64,000 nt of DNA, taken from the NCBI RefSeq assembly GCF_000240165.1, contig NC_017586.1, forward strand, positions 5,903,228-5,967,227, given 5' to 3'. Source of the DNA: Streptantibioticus cattleyicolor NRRL 8057 = DSM 46488 (GTDB taxonomy: Bacteria > Actinomycetota > Actinomycetes > Streptomycetales > Streptomycetaceae). The notes under the pieces are model-generated. The model ran no database searches. It worked only from the letters and a program-made list of their open reading frames with translations, and had not been told where the DNA came from. Shown one piece after another: positions 1 through 9,500 of this stretch. The translations under genes and the position numbers were made by a program. The number at the start of each line of letters is the position of its first letter. The first letter of the stretch is position 1.

Positions 1-189
1 CTGCGTGCCTTCGTCGTCCCGCGCCGCCCGGTCAGCGACCCGGAGGCGTTCGCCACCGAACTCACCGGGCTCGCCCGCCGCCGCCTGGCCCCCTACAAGG
101 TGCCGCGCGGCGTCGAGCTGGTCCCGTCTCTACCCCGCACCGCCACCGGCAAGCTCCAGCGCTTCCTCGTCCGCCAAGGCAGCTGGTGA
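1..189 (+). CDS. AMP-dependent acyl/aryl ligase, C-terminal fragment
   Basis: Only the last 62 residues are present because the gene begins before the window. They match the small C-terminal domain of ANL-superfamily adenylating enzymes. The run LAPYKVPRGVELVPSLPRT leads into the A10-type motif PRTATGKLQR, whose lysine is the residue that completes the adenylate-forming site. Family knowledge says such enzymes activate a carboxylate as an acyl-AMP and pass it to CoA or a carrier protein. The next ligase gene starts 53 bases downstream on the same strand, so the two are probably in one operon of a biosynthetic cluster that continues upstream. The substrate cannot be judged from this fragment. 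Confidence 0.85.
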   Translation: MRAFVVPRRPVSDPEAFATELTGLARRRLAPYKVPRGVELVPSLPRTATGKLQRFLVRQGSW

Positions 190-242
190 TCCGGCGGCCA
201 CCGGAAAAGACCTTCCTCTCCTTCCACAGAAAGCAGCCGACC

Positions 243-1850
243 ATGTTCTCCACCACCCTCCCGGAAAAGGCCTTCTACCTCGGACACCTGTGGGAGAAGG
301 CGGCCGAACGGCACGGCGGCGTCCCGGTCGTCCTCGACCAGCCGCTGGCCACCTTCCCCGACCGCGGCACCGACCTCACCTACGCCACGCTCGCCGACAT
401 CGTCGACGACCTCGCCGCCCGGCTGTGGCACCTGGGGGTCCGCCCCACCGAGCGGGTCGCGGTGCACAAGACCGACAACTTCGACATCGCGCTGCTGGCC
501 AGCGCCGTCGCCCGGATCGGCGGGGTCCCGGTGATGCTCTCCTCCGCGCTCCCCGGCGAGATCGTCGGCACCCTGCTGCGCCGCCTCGACCAGCCCTGGC
601 TCATCAGCGACGCCGCCAAACTCGCCGGCCCGCTGGACGGCGTACCGGTCGGCGACCTCTCCCGCCAGGTGCTGCTGGCCGGCACCGAGGGCTACGGCGA
701 CCTGAGCCTCCTGGCCGAACTGACCGGCCTGCCGCGCCGCCCCGCGGTCAAGCTGCACCGCACCCAGCCCGCGCTGATCACCCACAGCTCCGGCACCACC
801 GGCGTCAACAAGCTGATGGTGCACACCGCCCGCGCCCTCTTCCACCGGCTGCTGCCGCAGCAGATGATCGCCTGGCCGATCCGGCGCAAGGAGACCGCCG
901 CCTTGTGCATGTCCTTCGTGCACTCGCGGTTCTACCACTCGCTCGGTGTCTTCCTGAACTACGGCAACCCGCTGGTCGTCCTCGTCGACCCGGACCCGGA
1001 CGTGATCGCCCCGATCTTCAACCGCACCCGCCCCGGGCTGGTGGAGACCCACCCCAACAACTTCATCCAGTGGGAGGACCTCGCCGACGCCCCCGGCGCC
1101 CCGCTGTCCAGCGTCCGCTACTACAGCAGCACCTTCGACGCCATCCACCCGCGCACCATCCAGCGCCTGCTCGCCGCCTCGCGCCGCCGCCGCCCGCTGC
1201 TCGTCCAGCTCTACGGGCAGAGCGAGACCGGCCCCATCTCCGGCGCCTGGTACACCGAGAAGAGCGCCGCGAAGAACGACGGCCGGGACGTCGGCTACGT
1301 CCTGCCCGGCTTCATCAAGCTGCGGGTGGTCGACGAGAACGGCAAGCCGGTGCGGCGCGGCGAGCCCGGCCAGCTCGAACTGCGCGGACGCGGCCGGATC
1401 CTGACCTACCTCGGCGAGGACGAGCGCTACCGCAAGCAGCTCGACGGCGACTGGTGGCGCCTGGGCGACATGGGCCGCCTCGGCCGGTTCGGCAAACTCC
1501 ACCTGATCGACCGGGAGATCGACCAGATCGACTCCATCGACAGCAACCTGGAGGTCGAGGACGTCCTGATGTCCCGGCTGGACGAGCTGCTGGAGGTCGT
1601 CGTCGTCCCCGGCGCCGGCGACGAGCCGGTGCCGGTGGTCTGCACCCGCCGCGACGCCCCGCTGGACCCGGAGCGCTGGGCGCGGGCCACCGCCGACCTG
1701 CCGGCCATGGCCGCGCCGCTGCACTGGCCGTTCCACCAGGTGCCGCGCACCTCCACCTGGAAGGTGCAGCGGGTGGCGATCTCCCGGATGCTGCGGGACG
1801 GGACGGCGCCCCGGCCGGTCACCGCCGAACCGGCCCGGTCGGCCGCCTGA
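243..1850 (+). CDS. AMP-dependent acyl/aryl-CoA synthetase
   Basis: A 535-residue ANL-family adenylating enzyme. The P-loop-like motif THSSGTTG lies near residue 181, the A5-type QLYGQSETG near 322, WRLGDMGRLGRFG followed by DREIDQI near 405-425, and a C-terminal STWKVQR near 505 carries the expected catalytic lysine. The residue before that lysine is Trp instead of the usual Gly. ATG at 243 is chosen because MFSTTLPEKAFYLGHLWEKA is a natural family N-terminus. An in-frame GTG at 186 would overlap the previous gene and add 19 unlike residues. It sits between another ligase and an FAD monooxygenase, which suggests activation of an aromatic or short acyl building block. The real substrate is unknown. 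Confidence 0.88.
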   Translation: MFSTTLPEKAFYLGHLWEKAAERHGGVPVVLDQPLATFPDRGTDLTYATLADIVDDLAARLWHLGVRPTERVAVHKTDNFDIALLASAVARIGGVPVMLSSALPGEIVGTLLRRLDQPWLISDAAKLAGPLDGVPVGDLSRQVLLAGTEGYGDLSLLAELTGLPRRPAVKLHRTQPALITHSSGTTGVNKLMVHTARALFHRLLPQQMIAWPIRRKETAALCMSFVHSRFYHSLGVFLNYGNPLVVLVDPDPDVIAPIFNRTRPGLVETHPNNFIQWEDLADAPGAPLSSVRYYSSTFDAIHPRTIQRLLAASRRRRPLLVQLYGQSETGPISGAWYTEKSAAKNDGRDVGYVLPGFIKLRVVDENGKPVRRGEPGQLELRGRGRILTYLGEDERYRKQLDGDWWRLGDMGRLGRFGKLHLIDREIDQIDSIDSNLEVEDVLMSRLDELLEVVVVPGAGDEPVPVVCTRRDAPLDPERWARATADLPAMAAPLHWPFHQVPRTSTWKVQRVAISRMLRDGTAPRPVTAEPARSAA

Positions 1851-1974
1851 CCCGGACCTCCCGCACCCACCGGCCGGCCCGCCTGGGGGAGCGCGGCGCC
1901 CCGCCCGCCGCGCCCCCCGCGCCGGCCGCCCCTCCCGCCACCCACCGCCGTACCCACGAGGAAGGCAGCTCACC

Positions 1975-3204
1975 ATGCCTGGCAACCACCCCGCCACGGG
2001 GCAGCACCCGGTCCTGGTCGTCGGCGCCGGCCCGGTCGGCCTCACCGCCGCGCTCGCGCTGCGCAGCCACGGACTGCCCGTCACCGTGCTGGAGGCCGAG
2101 CCCGCCGACCGGCAACGCCCCGGCAGCCGCGCCCTGTTCGTGCACCGCGAATCGCTCGCGCTGCTCGGCCGCATCCACCCCGGCCTGGACGCCACGCTCA
2201 TCCGCAACGGCGTCGTCTGGCCCACCCGGCGCACCGTCTACCGCACCAAGGACGTGTTCGTCCGCACCTACCCGCCGCAGTCGTTCGGCCCCCGGCCGCC
2301 CTTCACCAGCCTGCGCCAGGTGGAGACCGAACGCCATCTGCTCACCGCGTGCCACCAGGCCGGTGTCGACTTCCGCTGGGGCGCCGCCGTCACCGGCGTG
2401 GACACCGGCACCGACCGGGTACGGGTGTACACCGAGGACGGCACCACCTGGGACGCCGACTACGTCATAGCCGCCGACGGCGCCCGCTCCCAGGTGCGCC
2501 GCTCGCTCGGCATCACCATGCAGGGCGAACGCTCGCAGGCGTTCCACGTCGTCGTCGACATCGAGGAGGACCCGCACGACCCGCTGCCGCTGGAACGCGT
2601 CTTCACCTACGAGCACCCCGCGCTCGGCGGACGCAGCGTGATGCGGGTGCCGTTCGCCGGCGGCTTCCAGCTCGACCTGCAGTGCAAGGACGGCGACGAC
2701 CCCGAGGAATGGGCCACCGACGACGCCGCCCGCCGCTGGGTCGCCAAGGTGGTGGGGGACAAGTACGCCGACCGCCTGCTGTGGGTCTCCCGCTACCACT
2801 TCCTGCACGTGGTCGCCGACTCCTTCGCCGACGCCGGGCGGCGGGTGCTGCTGGTCGGCGAGGCGTCGCACCTCTTCCCGCCGTTCGGCGCCCGCGGCAT
2901 GAACAGCGGCATCGCCGACTCGGTGGCGGCGGCCGGGGCGGTGGCCCGGGCGCTGGCGGTGCCGGACGAGCGCGACCGCAGCATCGACGCGTTCGCCCTC
3001 GCCCGCCGCGAGGCGGCCCGCTTCAACAGCGACGCGGCCTCCACCGCCCTGGCCCACCTGCGTCCGCGCACCCGCGCCGCCCGGCTGCGGCAGGCCGTCG
3101 GCGCCGCGCTTTCCCCCGTCGTGCCGGCCTGCGGAGAATGGCTGGAGCGGGCCCCCTACGGGCCGCGCACCGCTCCGCCCACCAACACCGAGGGACGGTA
3201 CTGA
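1975..3204 (+). CDS. FAD-dependent monooxygenase (PHBH fold)
   Basis: A 409-residue group A flavoprotein monooxygenase. The N-terminal Rossmann motif VVGAGPVGL (residues 15-23) binds the ADP part of FAD, and AADGARSQVRRSLGI is the DG motif contacting FAD and NAD(P)H. The third motif reads VGEASHLFPPFGARGMNSG near residues 295-313. There the usual GD is GE, a conservative change at a normally invariant aspartate. Such enzymes hydroxylate or epoxidise aromatic or quinone substrates. AGGAAGG before ATG 1975 is a good ribosome-binding site. The following PLP-enzyme gene starts 4 bases after the stop, so the two are translationally linked. The role in a pathway with the neighbouring ligases is inferred from position. 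Confidence 0.88.
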   Translation: MPGNHPATGQHPVLVVGAGPVGLTAALALRSHGLPVTVLEAEPADRQRPGSRALFVHRESLALLGRIHPGLDATLIRNGVVWPTRRTVYRTKDVFVRTYPPQSFGPRPPFTSLRQVETERHLLTACHQAGVDFRWGAAVTGVDTGTDRVRVYTEDGTTWDADYVIAADGARSQVRRSLGITMQGERSQAFHVVVDIEEDPHDPLPLERVFTYEHPALGGRSVMRVPFAGGFQLDLQCKDGDDPEEWATDDAARRWVAKVVGDKYADRLLWVSRYHFLHVVADSFADAGRRVLLVGEASHLFPPFGARGMNSGIADSVAAAGAVARALAVPDERDRSIDAFALARREAARFNSDAASTALAHLRPRTRAARLRQAVGAALSPVVPACGEWLERAPYGPRTAPPTNTEGRY

Positions 3205-3208
3205 GACC

Positions 3209-3991
3209 GTGACCGCGTCCGACCCCGCCACCTGGCTGACCTGGCGCCCCGGCACCGGGCTCGTCCCCGGCCCGGCCACCACGGGCGCACCGGCGCTCGC
3301 CGTCGCCGACTCCTGGCTGGTCGACTCCGGCCGGGTGCGGGGGCTGGACCGGCACCGGGCCCGGTTCACCGCCGCCTGCGCCGCCGAGGGGCGGGACACC
3401 GGGGCGTTCTGGGCCGCCGCCGTCGCCGCCCTGCCGCGTACCGGCGCCTGGTTCCCCCGCGCCGAACTCCACCGGGACGGCACCCTGGGCCTGCGGCTGC
3501 GGCCCGCCCCGCCGCGCGGCACCACCATCCGGGTGCTGCCCTGGGCCGGCCCCGACCCGCGCCGGGCCCCCCGGGTCAAGGGCCCCGACCTCGACCGGCT
3601 GGGCGAGGTGCGGTCCCGGGCGCTGGCGGCCGGCGCCGACGACGCGCTGCTCACCACGGACGGCGGCGTGCTGCTGGAATCGGCCACCGCCACCCTGCTG
3701 TGGTGGCAGGACGAGGGGTTGTGCACCCCCGACCCCGCGCTGCGGCTGCTGCCCGGGGTCACCCTCGCCCTCGTCCGCGACCTGGCCGACGCCGCCGGGG
3801 TCCCGGTACGCCACCGCCGGGCCCGCTTGGCCGACCTGGCCGGACGGGAGGCGTGGCTGGTCAACGCGCTGCACGGGATCCGTCCGGTGACCGAGTGGAC
3901 CGGCACCGGTCTCCCGCCGGGGCCGGCCCGGCACGCCGCCGAGTGGCGCCGCCGCCTGGACGCCCTCGCCCGCCCCCTCGACGACCGCTGA
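3209..3991 (+). CDS. Class IV aminotransferase / aminodeoxychorismate lyase-like protein
   Basis: A 260-residue fold-type IV PLP enzyme. The middle segment RVKGPDLDRLGE holds the lysine expected to form the Schiff base, near residue 122. Further on, DALLTTDGGVLLESATATLL is the typical strand and helix following it, with the PLP-contacting glutamate near 157. The product is closest in style to PabC-type aminodeoxychorismate lyases and branched-chain or D-amino acid aminotransferases. Which reaction it performs cannot be decided here. It starts at GTG 3209, 4 bases after the monooxygenase stop. With two carboxylate ligases and a hydroxylase, a role in making or tailoring an amino-aromatic unit is plausible but not shown. 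Confidence 0.8.
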   Translation: MTASDPATWLTWRPGTGLVPGPATTGAPALAVADSWLVDSGRVRGLDRHRARFTAACAAEGRDTGAFWAAAVAALPRTGAWFPRAELHRDGTLGLRLRPAPPRGTTIRVLPWAGPDPRRAPRVKGPDLDRLGEVRSRALAAGADDALLTTDGGVLLESATATLLWWQDEGLCTPDPALRLLPGVTLALVRDLADAAGVPVRHRRARLADLAGREAWLVNALHGIRPVTEWTGTGLPPGPARHAAEWRRRLDALARPLDDR

Positions 3992-4025
3992 CCCGAGGCG
4001 CCAAATGCGCACCGTTCGGGAGCAG

Positions 4026-4052
4026 TTGGCCACCCCCGTCCCAGGCTAGGGT
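4026..4052 (+). promoter_or_regulatory. Possible promoter for the oxidase gene
   Basis: TTGGCC (4026-4031) and TAGGGT (4047-4052) are separated by 15 bases, slightly short of the usual 16-18. It lies in the 306-base gap between the PLP-enzyme gene and the oxidase gene. The gap holds this element and a short ORF with a strong ribosome-binding site (4115-4192). Tentative. Confidence 0.25.
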
Positions 4053-4114
4053 CGTCTGCCGACCACGCAGCACGGGTGCCCGGGGGACGACGGGCGAGGC
4101 GAAAAGGGGACGCT

Positions 4115-4192
4115 ATGAGCCGTCGCGGGCCACGGGAGCGCACCACCCACCGGTTCACCGGCCGCGCCCGGCGCCGTACGGAGCCCGCCTGA
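4115..4192 (+). CDS. Possible 25-residue leader peptide
   Basis: ATG at 4115 follows AAAAGGGGACGCT, one of the best ribosome-binding sites in the region. It opens a 25-codon frame rich in arginine (MSRRGPRERTTHRF...) that ends at TGA 4190-4192, 105 bases before the oxidase start. It could be a translated leader of the oxidase mRNA or a chance frame. No homolog is recognised. The supporting points are the ribosome-binding site and its place in an otherwise empty gap. Confidence 0.25.
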   Translation: MSRRGPRERTTHRFTGRARRRTEPA

Positions 4193-4297
4193 CCGCCGGT
4201 GCCCACCGCCGGGCCGGCGCCGGACGCCGCCCTCCGCCCGGTGGCCGACGCCGCCGGGCACCCACCGGCACCACCGACACCCTAAGGAAGCCAACGC

Positions 4298-5821
4298 ATG
4301 ATCAACCGTAGGGCATTCATCGGGGCCGGCGCGGCCCTGACCACCGGGCTGCTCGCCACCGGGGCCGCGGGGGCGGGCGCCGCGCCGCGCCGCTCCGCGG
4401 CCAAGTGGGACCAGCTGCGCGCCGCGCTCGGCGGCGACCTGGTGCTGCCCGGCGACGCCGGCTACGACACGGCCCGCCAGCTGGCCAACGCCCAGTTCGA
4501 CACCATCCACCCGCAGGCCGTGGCCTACTGCGACTCCGCGCGGGACGTCAGCACCTGTATCCGGTTCGCCCAGGACCACGGCATCCACACCGCGGTGCGC
4601 AGCGGCGGCCACAGCTACGCCGGCTGGTCCACCACCGAGGGCCTGGTGATCAACCTGACCCGGCTCGACCACGTCCGGGCCGCCGAACGCACCGTCCACC
4701 TCGGCCCCGGGGTGCAGGCGGTGGACGTGATACCGCAGCTTGCCCCGCTCGGGCTCTCCGCGCCGGCCGGCTTCTGCGCCACGGTCTCCCCGGGCGGCTT
4801 CGTCACCGGCGGCGGCACCGGCTGGCAGTACCGCAAGTACGGGCCCGCCTCCGACCGGCTGGTCGCCGCCCAGGTGGTCCTCGCCGACGGCCGGATCGTC
4901 ACCGCCTCCGAGCGGTGCCACCCCGACCTGCTGTGGGCGCTGCGCGGTGGCGGTGGCGGCAACTTCGGCGTGGTCACCGACTTCGAGCTGGCCCCCACCC
5001 ACCTGACCCACCTGGCCCACTACACCCTCACCTGGAGCTGGGACGTGGCCGACCGGGCGGTCGCCGGCTACCTGGACTGGCTGATCCAGGCGTCGGCCGA
5101 CATCGCCTGCGACGGCGTCGTGCTGCTCGCCGACGCCGCCCCCGGCGCCGCCCCGGTCTTCCTGGTCACCGGCGTCCACCTCAGCTCCATGGAGGCGCTG
5201 GAGGACGAACTGCGCACCCTCACCGACCTGGTGGGCACCCCGCCCGCGAGCCGGGTGGTGCAGGAGATGACGTACCAGCAGGCCATGATGACCGTCTTCG
5301 GCTGCGAGGGCGACACCGTCGACCAGTGCCACATCACCGGCAGCAACCCCCACGCCCAACTGCCGCGCCGCTCCTACGTCAAGAACCGCGGCCGGATGTT
5401 CGACCGGCGGATGCCGCAGGAAGGCATCGACCGCATGCTCGCCGCCTTCGACGCCGACCGCAAGGCCGGCCAGAACCGCATCATCAGCCTGCTCGGCCTG
5501 GGCAAGAACGCCAACGAGCCGGCCGTCGACGCCACCGCCTGGCAGCACCGCGACGCCCTCTACAGCGCCACCATGACCGTCAGCACCCCCACCGCCACCC
5601 CGGAGCCGGCCGAACAGGCCGCCGCCGACCAGTGGCTGGACGGGGTCTTCGACGCCGTCGACCCGTTCTCCAACGGCCACTCCTACGTCAACTTCCCCGA
5701 CACCGGGCTGCGTGACTGGGCCGACGCCTACTACGGGCCCAACCTGCCGCGGCTGAGCCGGATCAAGCGCCACTACGACCCGCACGGCTTCTTCCGCTTC
5801 CCGCAGTCCGTGCCCAGGTAG
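4298..5821 (+). CDS. Tat-exported berberine bridge enzyme-like FAD oxidase
   Basis: A 507-residue FAD-linked oxidase of the BBE/PCMH family. The N-terminus MINRRAFIGAGAALTTGLLA is a twin-arginine signal ending near AGAGAAP, so the folded flavoprotein is exported. The FAD domain carries SGGHSYAG (His near 104) and GFCATVSPGG (Cys near 161). These are the two sites used for bicovalent 8-alpha-histidyl/6-S-cysteinyl FAD. The C-terminal BBE motif, AYYGPNLPRLSRIKRHYDP, is intact. Family members oxidise sugars or finish natural products by ring closure or alcohol oxidation using O2. It is the last forward gene of the left cluster and ends 10 bases from a convergent gene. Export suggests late or extracellular tailoring, which is an inference. 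Confidence 0.9.
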   Translation: MINRRAFIGAGAALTTGLLATGAAGAGAAPRRSAAKWDQLRAALGGDLVLPGDAGYDTARQLANAQFDTIHPQAVAYCDSARDVSTCIRFAQDHGIHTAVRSGGHSYAGWSTTEGLVINLTRLDHVRAAERTVHLGPGVQAVDVIPQLAPLGLSAPAGFCATVSPGGFVTGGGTGWQYRKYGPASDRLVAAQVVLADGRIVTASERCHPDLLWALRGGGGGNFGVVTDFELAPTHLTHLAHYTLTWSWDVADRAVAGYLDWLIQASADIACDGVVLLADAAPGAAPVFLVTGVHLSSMEALEDELRTLTDLVGTPPASRVVQEMTYQQAMMTVFGCEGDTVDQCHITGSNPHAQLPRRSYVKNRGRMFDRRMPQEGIDRMLAAFDADRKAGQNRIISLLGLGKNANEPAVDATAWQHRDALYSATMTVSTPTATPEPAEQAAADQWLDGVFDAVDPFSNGHSYVNFPDTGLRDWADAYYGPNLPRLSRIKRHYDPHGFFRFPQSVPR

Positions 5822-5831
5822 CGGCGGACGG

Positions 5832-6572
5832 TCAGTGCCGGTGCACCGCGTCCGGCAGGCTGGGGTCCCCGGGGTGCTCGTACCCCGGGGCGAGCCGCAC
5901 CACCTCGGCCCGGCGCGCCGCCAGCCAGTCGTCGAACACGCTGCCCCGGGCCGCGGCGAGCAGATCGGCGTGGACGGCGTCGCGCACCGCCTCGTACGGT
6001 TCGGTACGGGCCGGCTCCACCGCGCGCACCACGGCGGCGTGCCAGCCGAACGGGGTGCGCGCCGGGGCGATCCACTCGCCCGGCGCGGCGGCGAAGACGG
6101 CGTTCTCGAAGGCACCGCTCAGCTGGCCGCGCAGGAGCCGTTCCGGCGGCCCGAGTTCGTCGGTGCGCACCGCGAGGGCGGCGGCCCGGTCCGGGCGCAC
6201 CGCCTGGCACACGGTGCGCACCTCGGGGCGGGCCCACAGGTCGGGGTTGGCCCGGTAGTAGCGGCGCACCTCCTCCTCCGGCACCGTGACGCCCGCGGTG
6301 ACGTGGGCGAAGAGCGCCGCCGCCGCGTCGGCGGGGGTACGCCCGCGGGCGTACTGGGCCGGCACCGCGCGCCGGGTCTCGTGCACCACCAGCGCCTCGG
6401 CGGCCAGCAGTTGGGCCACCCAGCGGCGCAGCCGCACCCCGGCCGGGGTGTCCTCGCCGGGTAGCCGGTCCCCGAGCGGGCCGCGGCGGATCGCCGCCAG
6501 CCGCTCGGCCAGCGCCGCCTCGGTGACCACCTCGTCGCCCACCTCGGCGACGACCCCGTGCCGGTGGCTCAC
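5832..6572 (-). CDS. Parvulin-like (PpiC-type) foldase-like protein
   Basis: A 246-residue protein resembling the SurA/PrsA/PpiC class. An N-terminal helical chaperone-like region (EVVTEAALAERLAAIRRG) is followed by VPEEEVRRYYRANPDLWARP, then GQLSGAFENAVFAAAPGEW and TPFGWHAAVVRAVEP, which read as a degenerate rotamase core and flanks. There is no signal peptide or lipobox, which is odd for a class usually acting outside the cell. The start is GTG 6572, which overlaps the TGA of the upstream mannosidase gene (GTGA). Translational coupling to a large Tat substrate suggests a dedicated folding helper, by inference. Peptidyl-prolyl isomerase activity is not certain because the catalytic pattern is weak. 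Confidence 0.7.
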   Translation of the reverse strand: MSHRHGVVAEVGDEVVTEAALAERLAAIRRGPLGDRLPGEDTPAGVRLRRWVAQLLAAEALVVHETRRAVPAQYARGRTPADAAAALFAHVTAGVTVPEEEVRRYYRANPDLWARPEVRTVCQAVRPDRAAALAVRTDELGPPERLLRGQLSGAFENAVFAAAPGEWIAPARTPFGWHAAVVRAVEPARTEPYEAVRDAVHADLLAAARGSVFDDWLAARRAEVVRLAPGYEHPGDPSLPDAVHRH

Positions 6573-9500
6573 GACGTCCTCCCGGCCGCCGGGGCCTGCG
6601 CCCGGTCCGCGTCCCGCCGCTGCCCGGGCGGCACCTGCCGGGGGCCCACCACGACGGCGGCGGCCGGCGTGTACAGCAGGCGGCCGAAGTACATCACCTT
6701 CACCAGCGCCCACCACTCGCCCGGCCGCAGGGTCGGCGGCGCGGCGATCCGGTAGACCAGCTCGGTGCCGCCGCCGGGGGCGACGGTGAAGCCTTGCGTC
6801 CACGGCGAGGTCAACGGCCAGACGGCGTACGGGGCGATCAGCTGGGCCTCGCCGCGGATCTCGCTCGCCGCGGTGTTGGCCAGCCGCACCGTCAGCCGCG
6901 CGGTGTGCCCGGCGGCCAGCTCCACCCGCGCGGTGGCCAGCGTCGCGGTCAGCCCCGGTCCCTGCGGCCGGGGACCGCGTACCCCGGGCGCCGGGGCCAC
7001 CAGCCGTGCCTTGCGGGTGATGCGGTCCACCGAGAGCGCCAGCGCCCGGTCGGCCGCGCTCTCCGGCACCGGAACGCTCGGCGTCGACCCCGGCAGCGCG
7101 GGCGGCACCGGTGCCGAGGAGGCGCGGGCGGCCGGGGTGTGGTCGACGGTCACCACGTCCTCGGCGACGTGCCCGCCCGGCTCGGTGATCCGCACCGCCA
7201 CGTAGTAACGGCCGCCGGGTCCCGCCGGGTCGATCCGCACCCCGTACCGCAGGTGGGCGCCGGGGGCCAGCGCGTACATCCGGCGCGGCGGGTCGGCGGT
7301 CCACCCCTCGGGGAGCACCACCTCCACCGTGCCGGCCAGCCGTTCCCGGGTGTGCCCGGAGGAGACGGTGACCTCGATGTCGTACGGCCCGTGGCCGCTG
7401 ACGCCGTCCGGGGACGCCTGGACGCAGGTGGCCTGGCAGCCCATGGGGGCCGCGCCCTTGTTGTGGCGCCAGTAGCGGGTGAAGACCGGGTGGGCCGGCT
7501 CGGCGCGGGGGGCGAGTTCGCGCCGGGGTCCGCGTACCGCGTCACCGGGGGCGCGGCGCGGTACGGCGGTCAGCGTGCGGATCTCGAAGGCGCCCAGTTC
7601 GGTGGTGAGCCGGCCGCCGTCCACCGTCACCGGGCGCGGCCCCTCCTCCAGCAGGTTGACGGTGGCGGCGCGCTCCAGCGGCCGGAAGAAGCGGAACGTG
7701 GCGGTGGCCGGCCTGCCGCTGGACTCGTAGGCGCGCACCGTGATCCCGCGTGCCGGGTCCGCGCTGGTGCCGGCCATGGCCGCCATCGGGTTGCCGGCCG
7801 GCTTGAGCGCGGTCACCACCACGCTGTCGCCCTCCGCGGTGAGCAGATCGGCGGCGGCCGGCAGCGTACCGGGATGCGCGGTTTCCTGACGAGTAGTCAG
7901 CGGATTGTTGTAGGCGTGGCCGCGGCGCGCCAGCCCGGCCGCACGCCAGTCGGCGCGGTGGCCGACGAGGGCGTACTGGAAGGTGTGACTCCAGTGGTTG
8001 GTCTGGAAGTTGGCGCCGTCCGGCAGGGTGCGCCGCGGCGGGTCGATCCAGGTGCCCGAGGGCCACCCGGTGGACGACCGCAGCAGGCCCAGGTAGAGGT
8101 CGCCGGCCGGATCGGCGTTGAACCCCGGCAGCCCCCGGTTGAGCAGCGCGAATCCGTACGGTTCGACCCGTCCGGTGGTGCCGTCCAGCGCCGCGGGCTG
8201 GACCACCTCGACGCGTGGCGCGCGCCGCAGCTCGGCGGCGAGCGCGGTGAGCGCCTCACGGGTGTCGGCCCGGGTGCGTCCGGCGACGACGAGCACCGGC
8301 AGCGCCCGCGGGCCGCGCAGGTCGGCGTCGGGCACCCAGGTCTCGGCCAGCGGCCGGGCGGCCGGCACCCACACCCGGGCGGTCGCGCCCGAGGCCAACT
8401 GCCGCTCCAGCCGCGCCCGGTAGCCCGGCGGGGCGGCGGCCAGCACCGCGTCGGTGAAGCGGTTCTCGGCCGGCCCGCCCACGCTGATGCGTACGTCCGG
8501 CAGGTTGGAGTCGACGTCCAGGCTGCCGTAGCGGGCGCCGTCGTGGGTGGAGGTGGTCGCGGTGACCCCGGTGGCCACCAGCGCGGTCACCGCGTCCCGG
8601 GCGCAGCCGGCGTACCCGGTGATCTCCGGTACCACCACCTCGGCGACGCTCACCGCCCGGGAGGCGCGGGCGGCGCCGCCACGCCGGTCGGTCAGCGCCA
8701 CGGTGAGCGTGGACCCCAGCTCCACCCAGTTGTAGGCCGGGTAGTCCAGCGTCCACTTGGTGTCCTTGTAGTCGACGTTGGGGAAGCCGAACCCGCGGCC
8801 CACCACCGCGTCGCCCACCTCGCACACCGGCATGGCGCCCTCGACGTCCGGCTGGAAGCGCACCCGCACCATCCGGTCGTGCCCGGTGAAGCCGTCGATC
8901 CGGGTGGCCAGGTCGACCCGGTCGATTCCGTCCCACAGCGTGATCTCCTGGGTGTGCCGGCACCCGGCGAAGGCACCGGTGACCGTGATGCGCCGGCCCA
9001 CCGGGCAGCGCTCCACGGTGACCGTGGCCGGCTGCCGCGAACTGCGCGCCACCGGGCCGCCCTTGGGCACGTTGACCCACGGCCCGCCGGCCGGGGCGTC
9101 CGGGCCGTCCGGGTACTCGTCGTAGGCGAGCAGCTCGTTGGCGCAGCCGCCGGGCCGCAGCATCTGCTTGCCCGCCTTCTTGTCGTACAGCGAGGTGATG
9201 ACGCCGCCGCGCGCCGGGTCGACGGTGACCCGGTAGTGCTCGTTCTCGATCCGCGTGCCGCCCACCGCGGTCCAGGTGGTGGCCGGCAGCGCGGCGGCCG
9301 AGGGCACCACGCGGTAGGTGGCGTACCCGGTGGCGGGCACCTGGCGGGCGAGGAAGGCCAGCGCGACGGTGGCCACCCCGCCGCCCGGGTGCCGGGTGAC
9401 GTGGTCGACGTGGTACGCCACCGGCTCCCCGGCCGGGTCCCGCACCTCGACGCCGGCCGGACCGGGGGCGGGGAAGGCGACCTCGGCCCGGGCGACGTCG

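Noticed and set aside
6573-7304. N-terminal extension of the parvulin-like gene into the mannosidase region
   Set aside because: The extra 244 residues are Arg/Gly-rich noise; GTG 6572 overlaps the mannosidase stop in the usual way.
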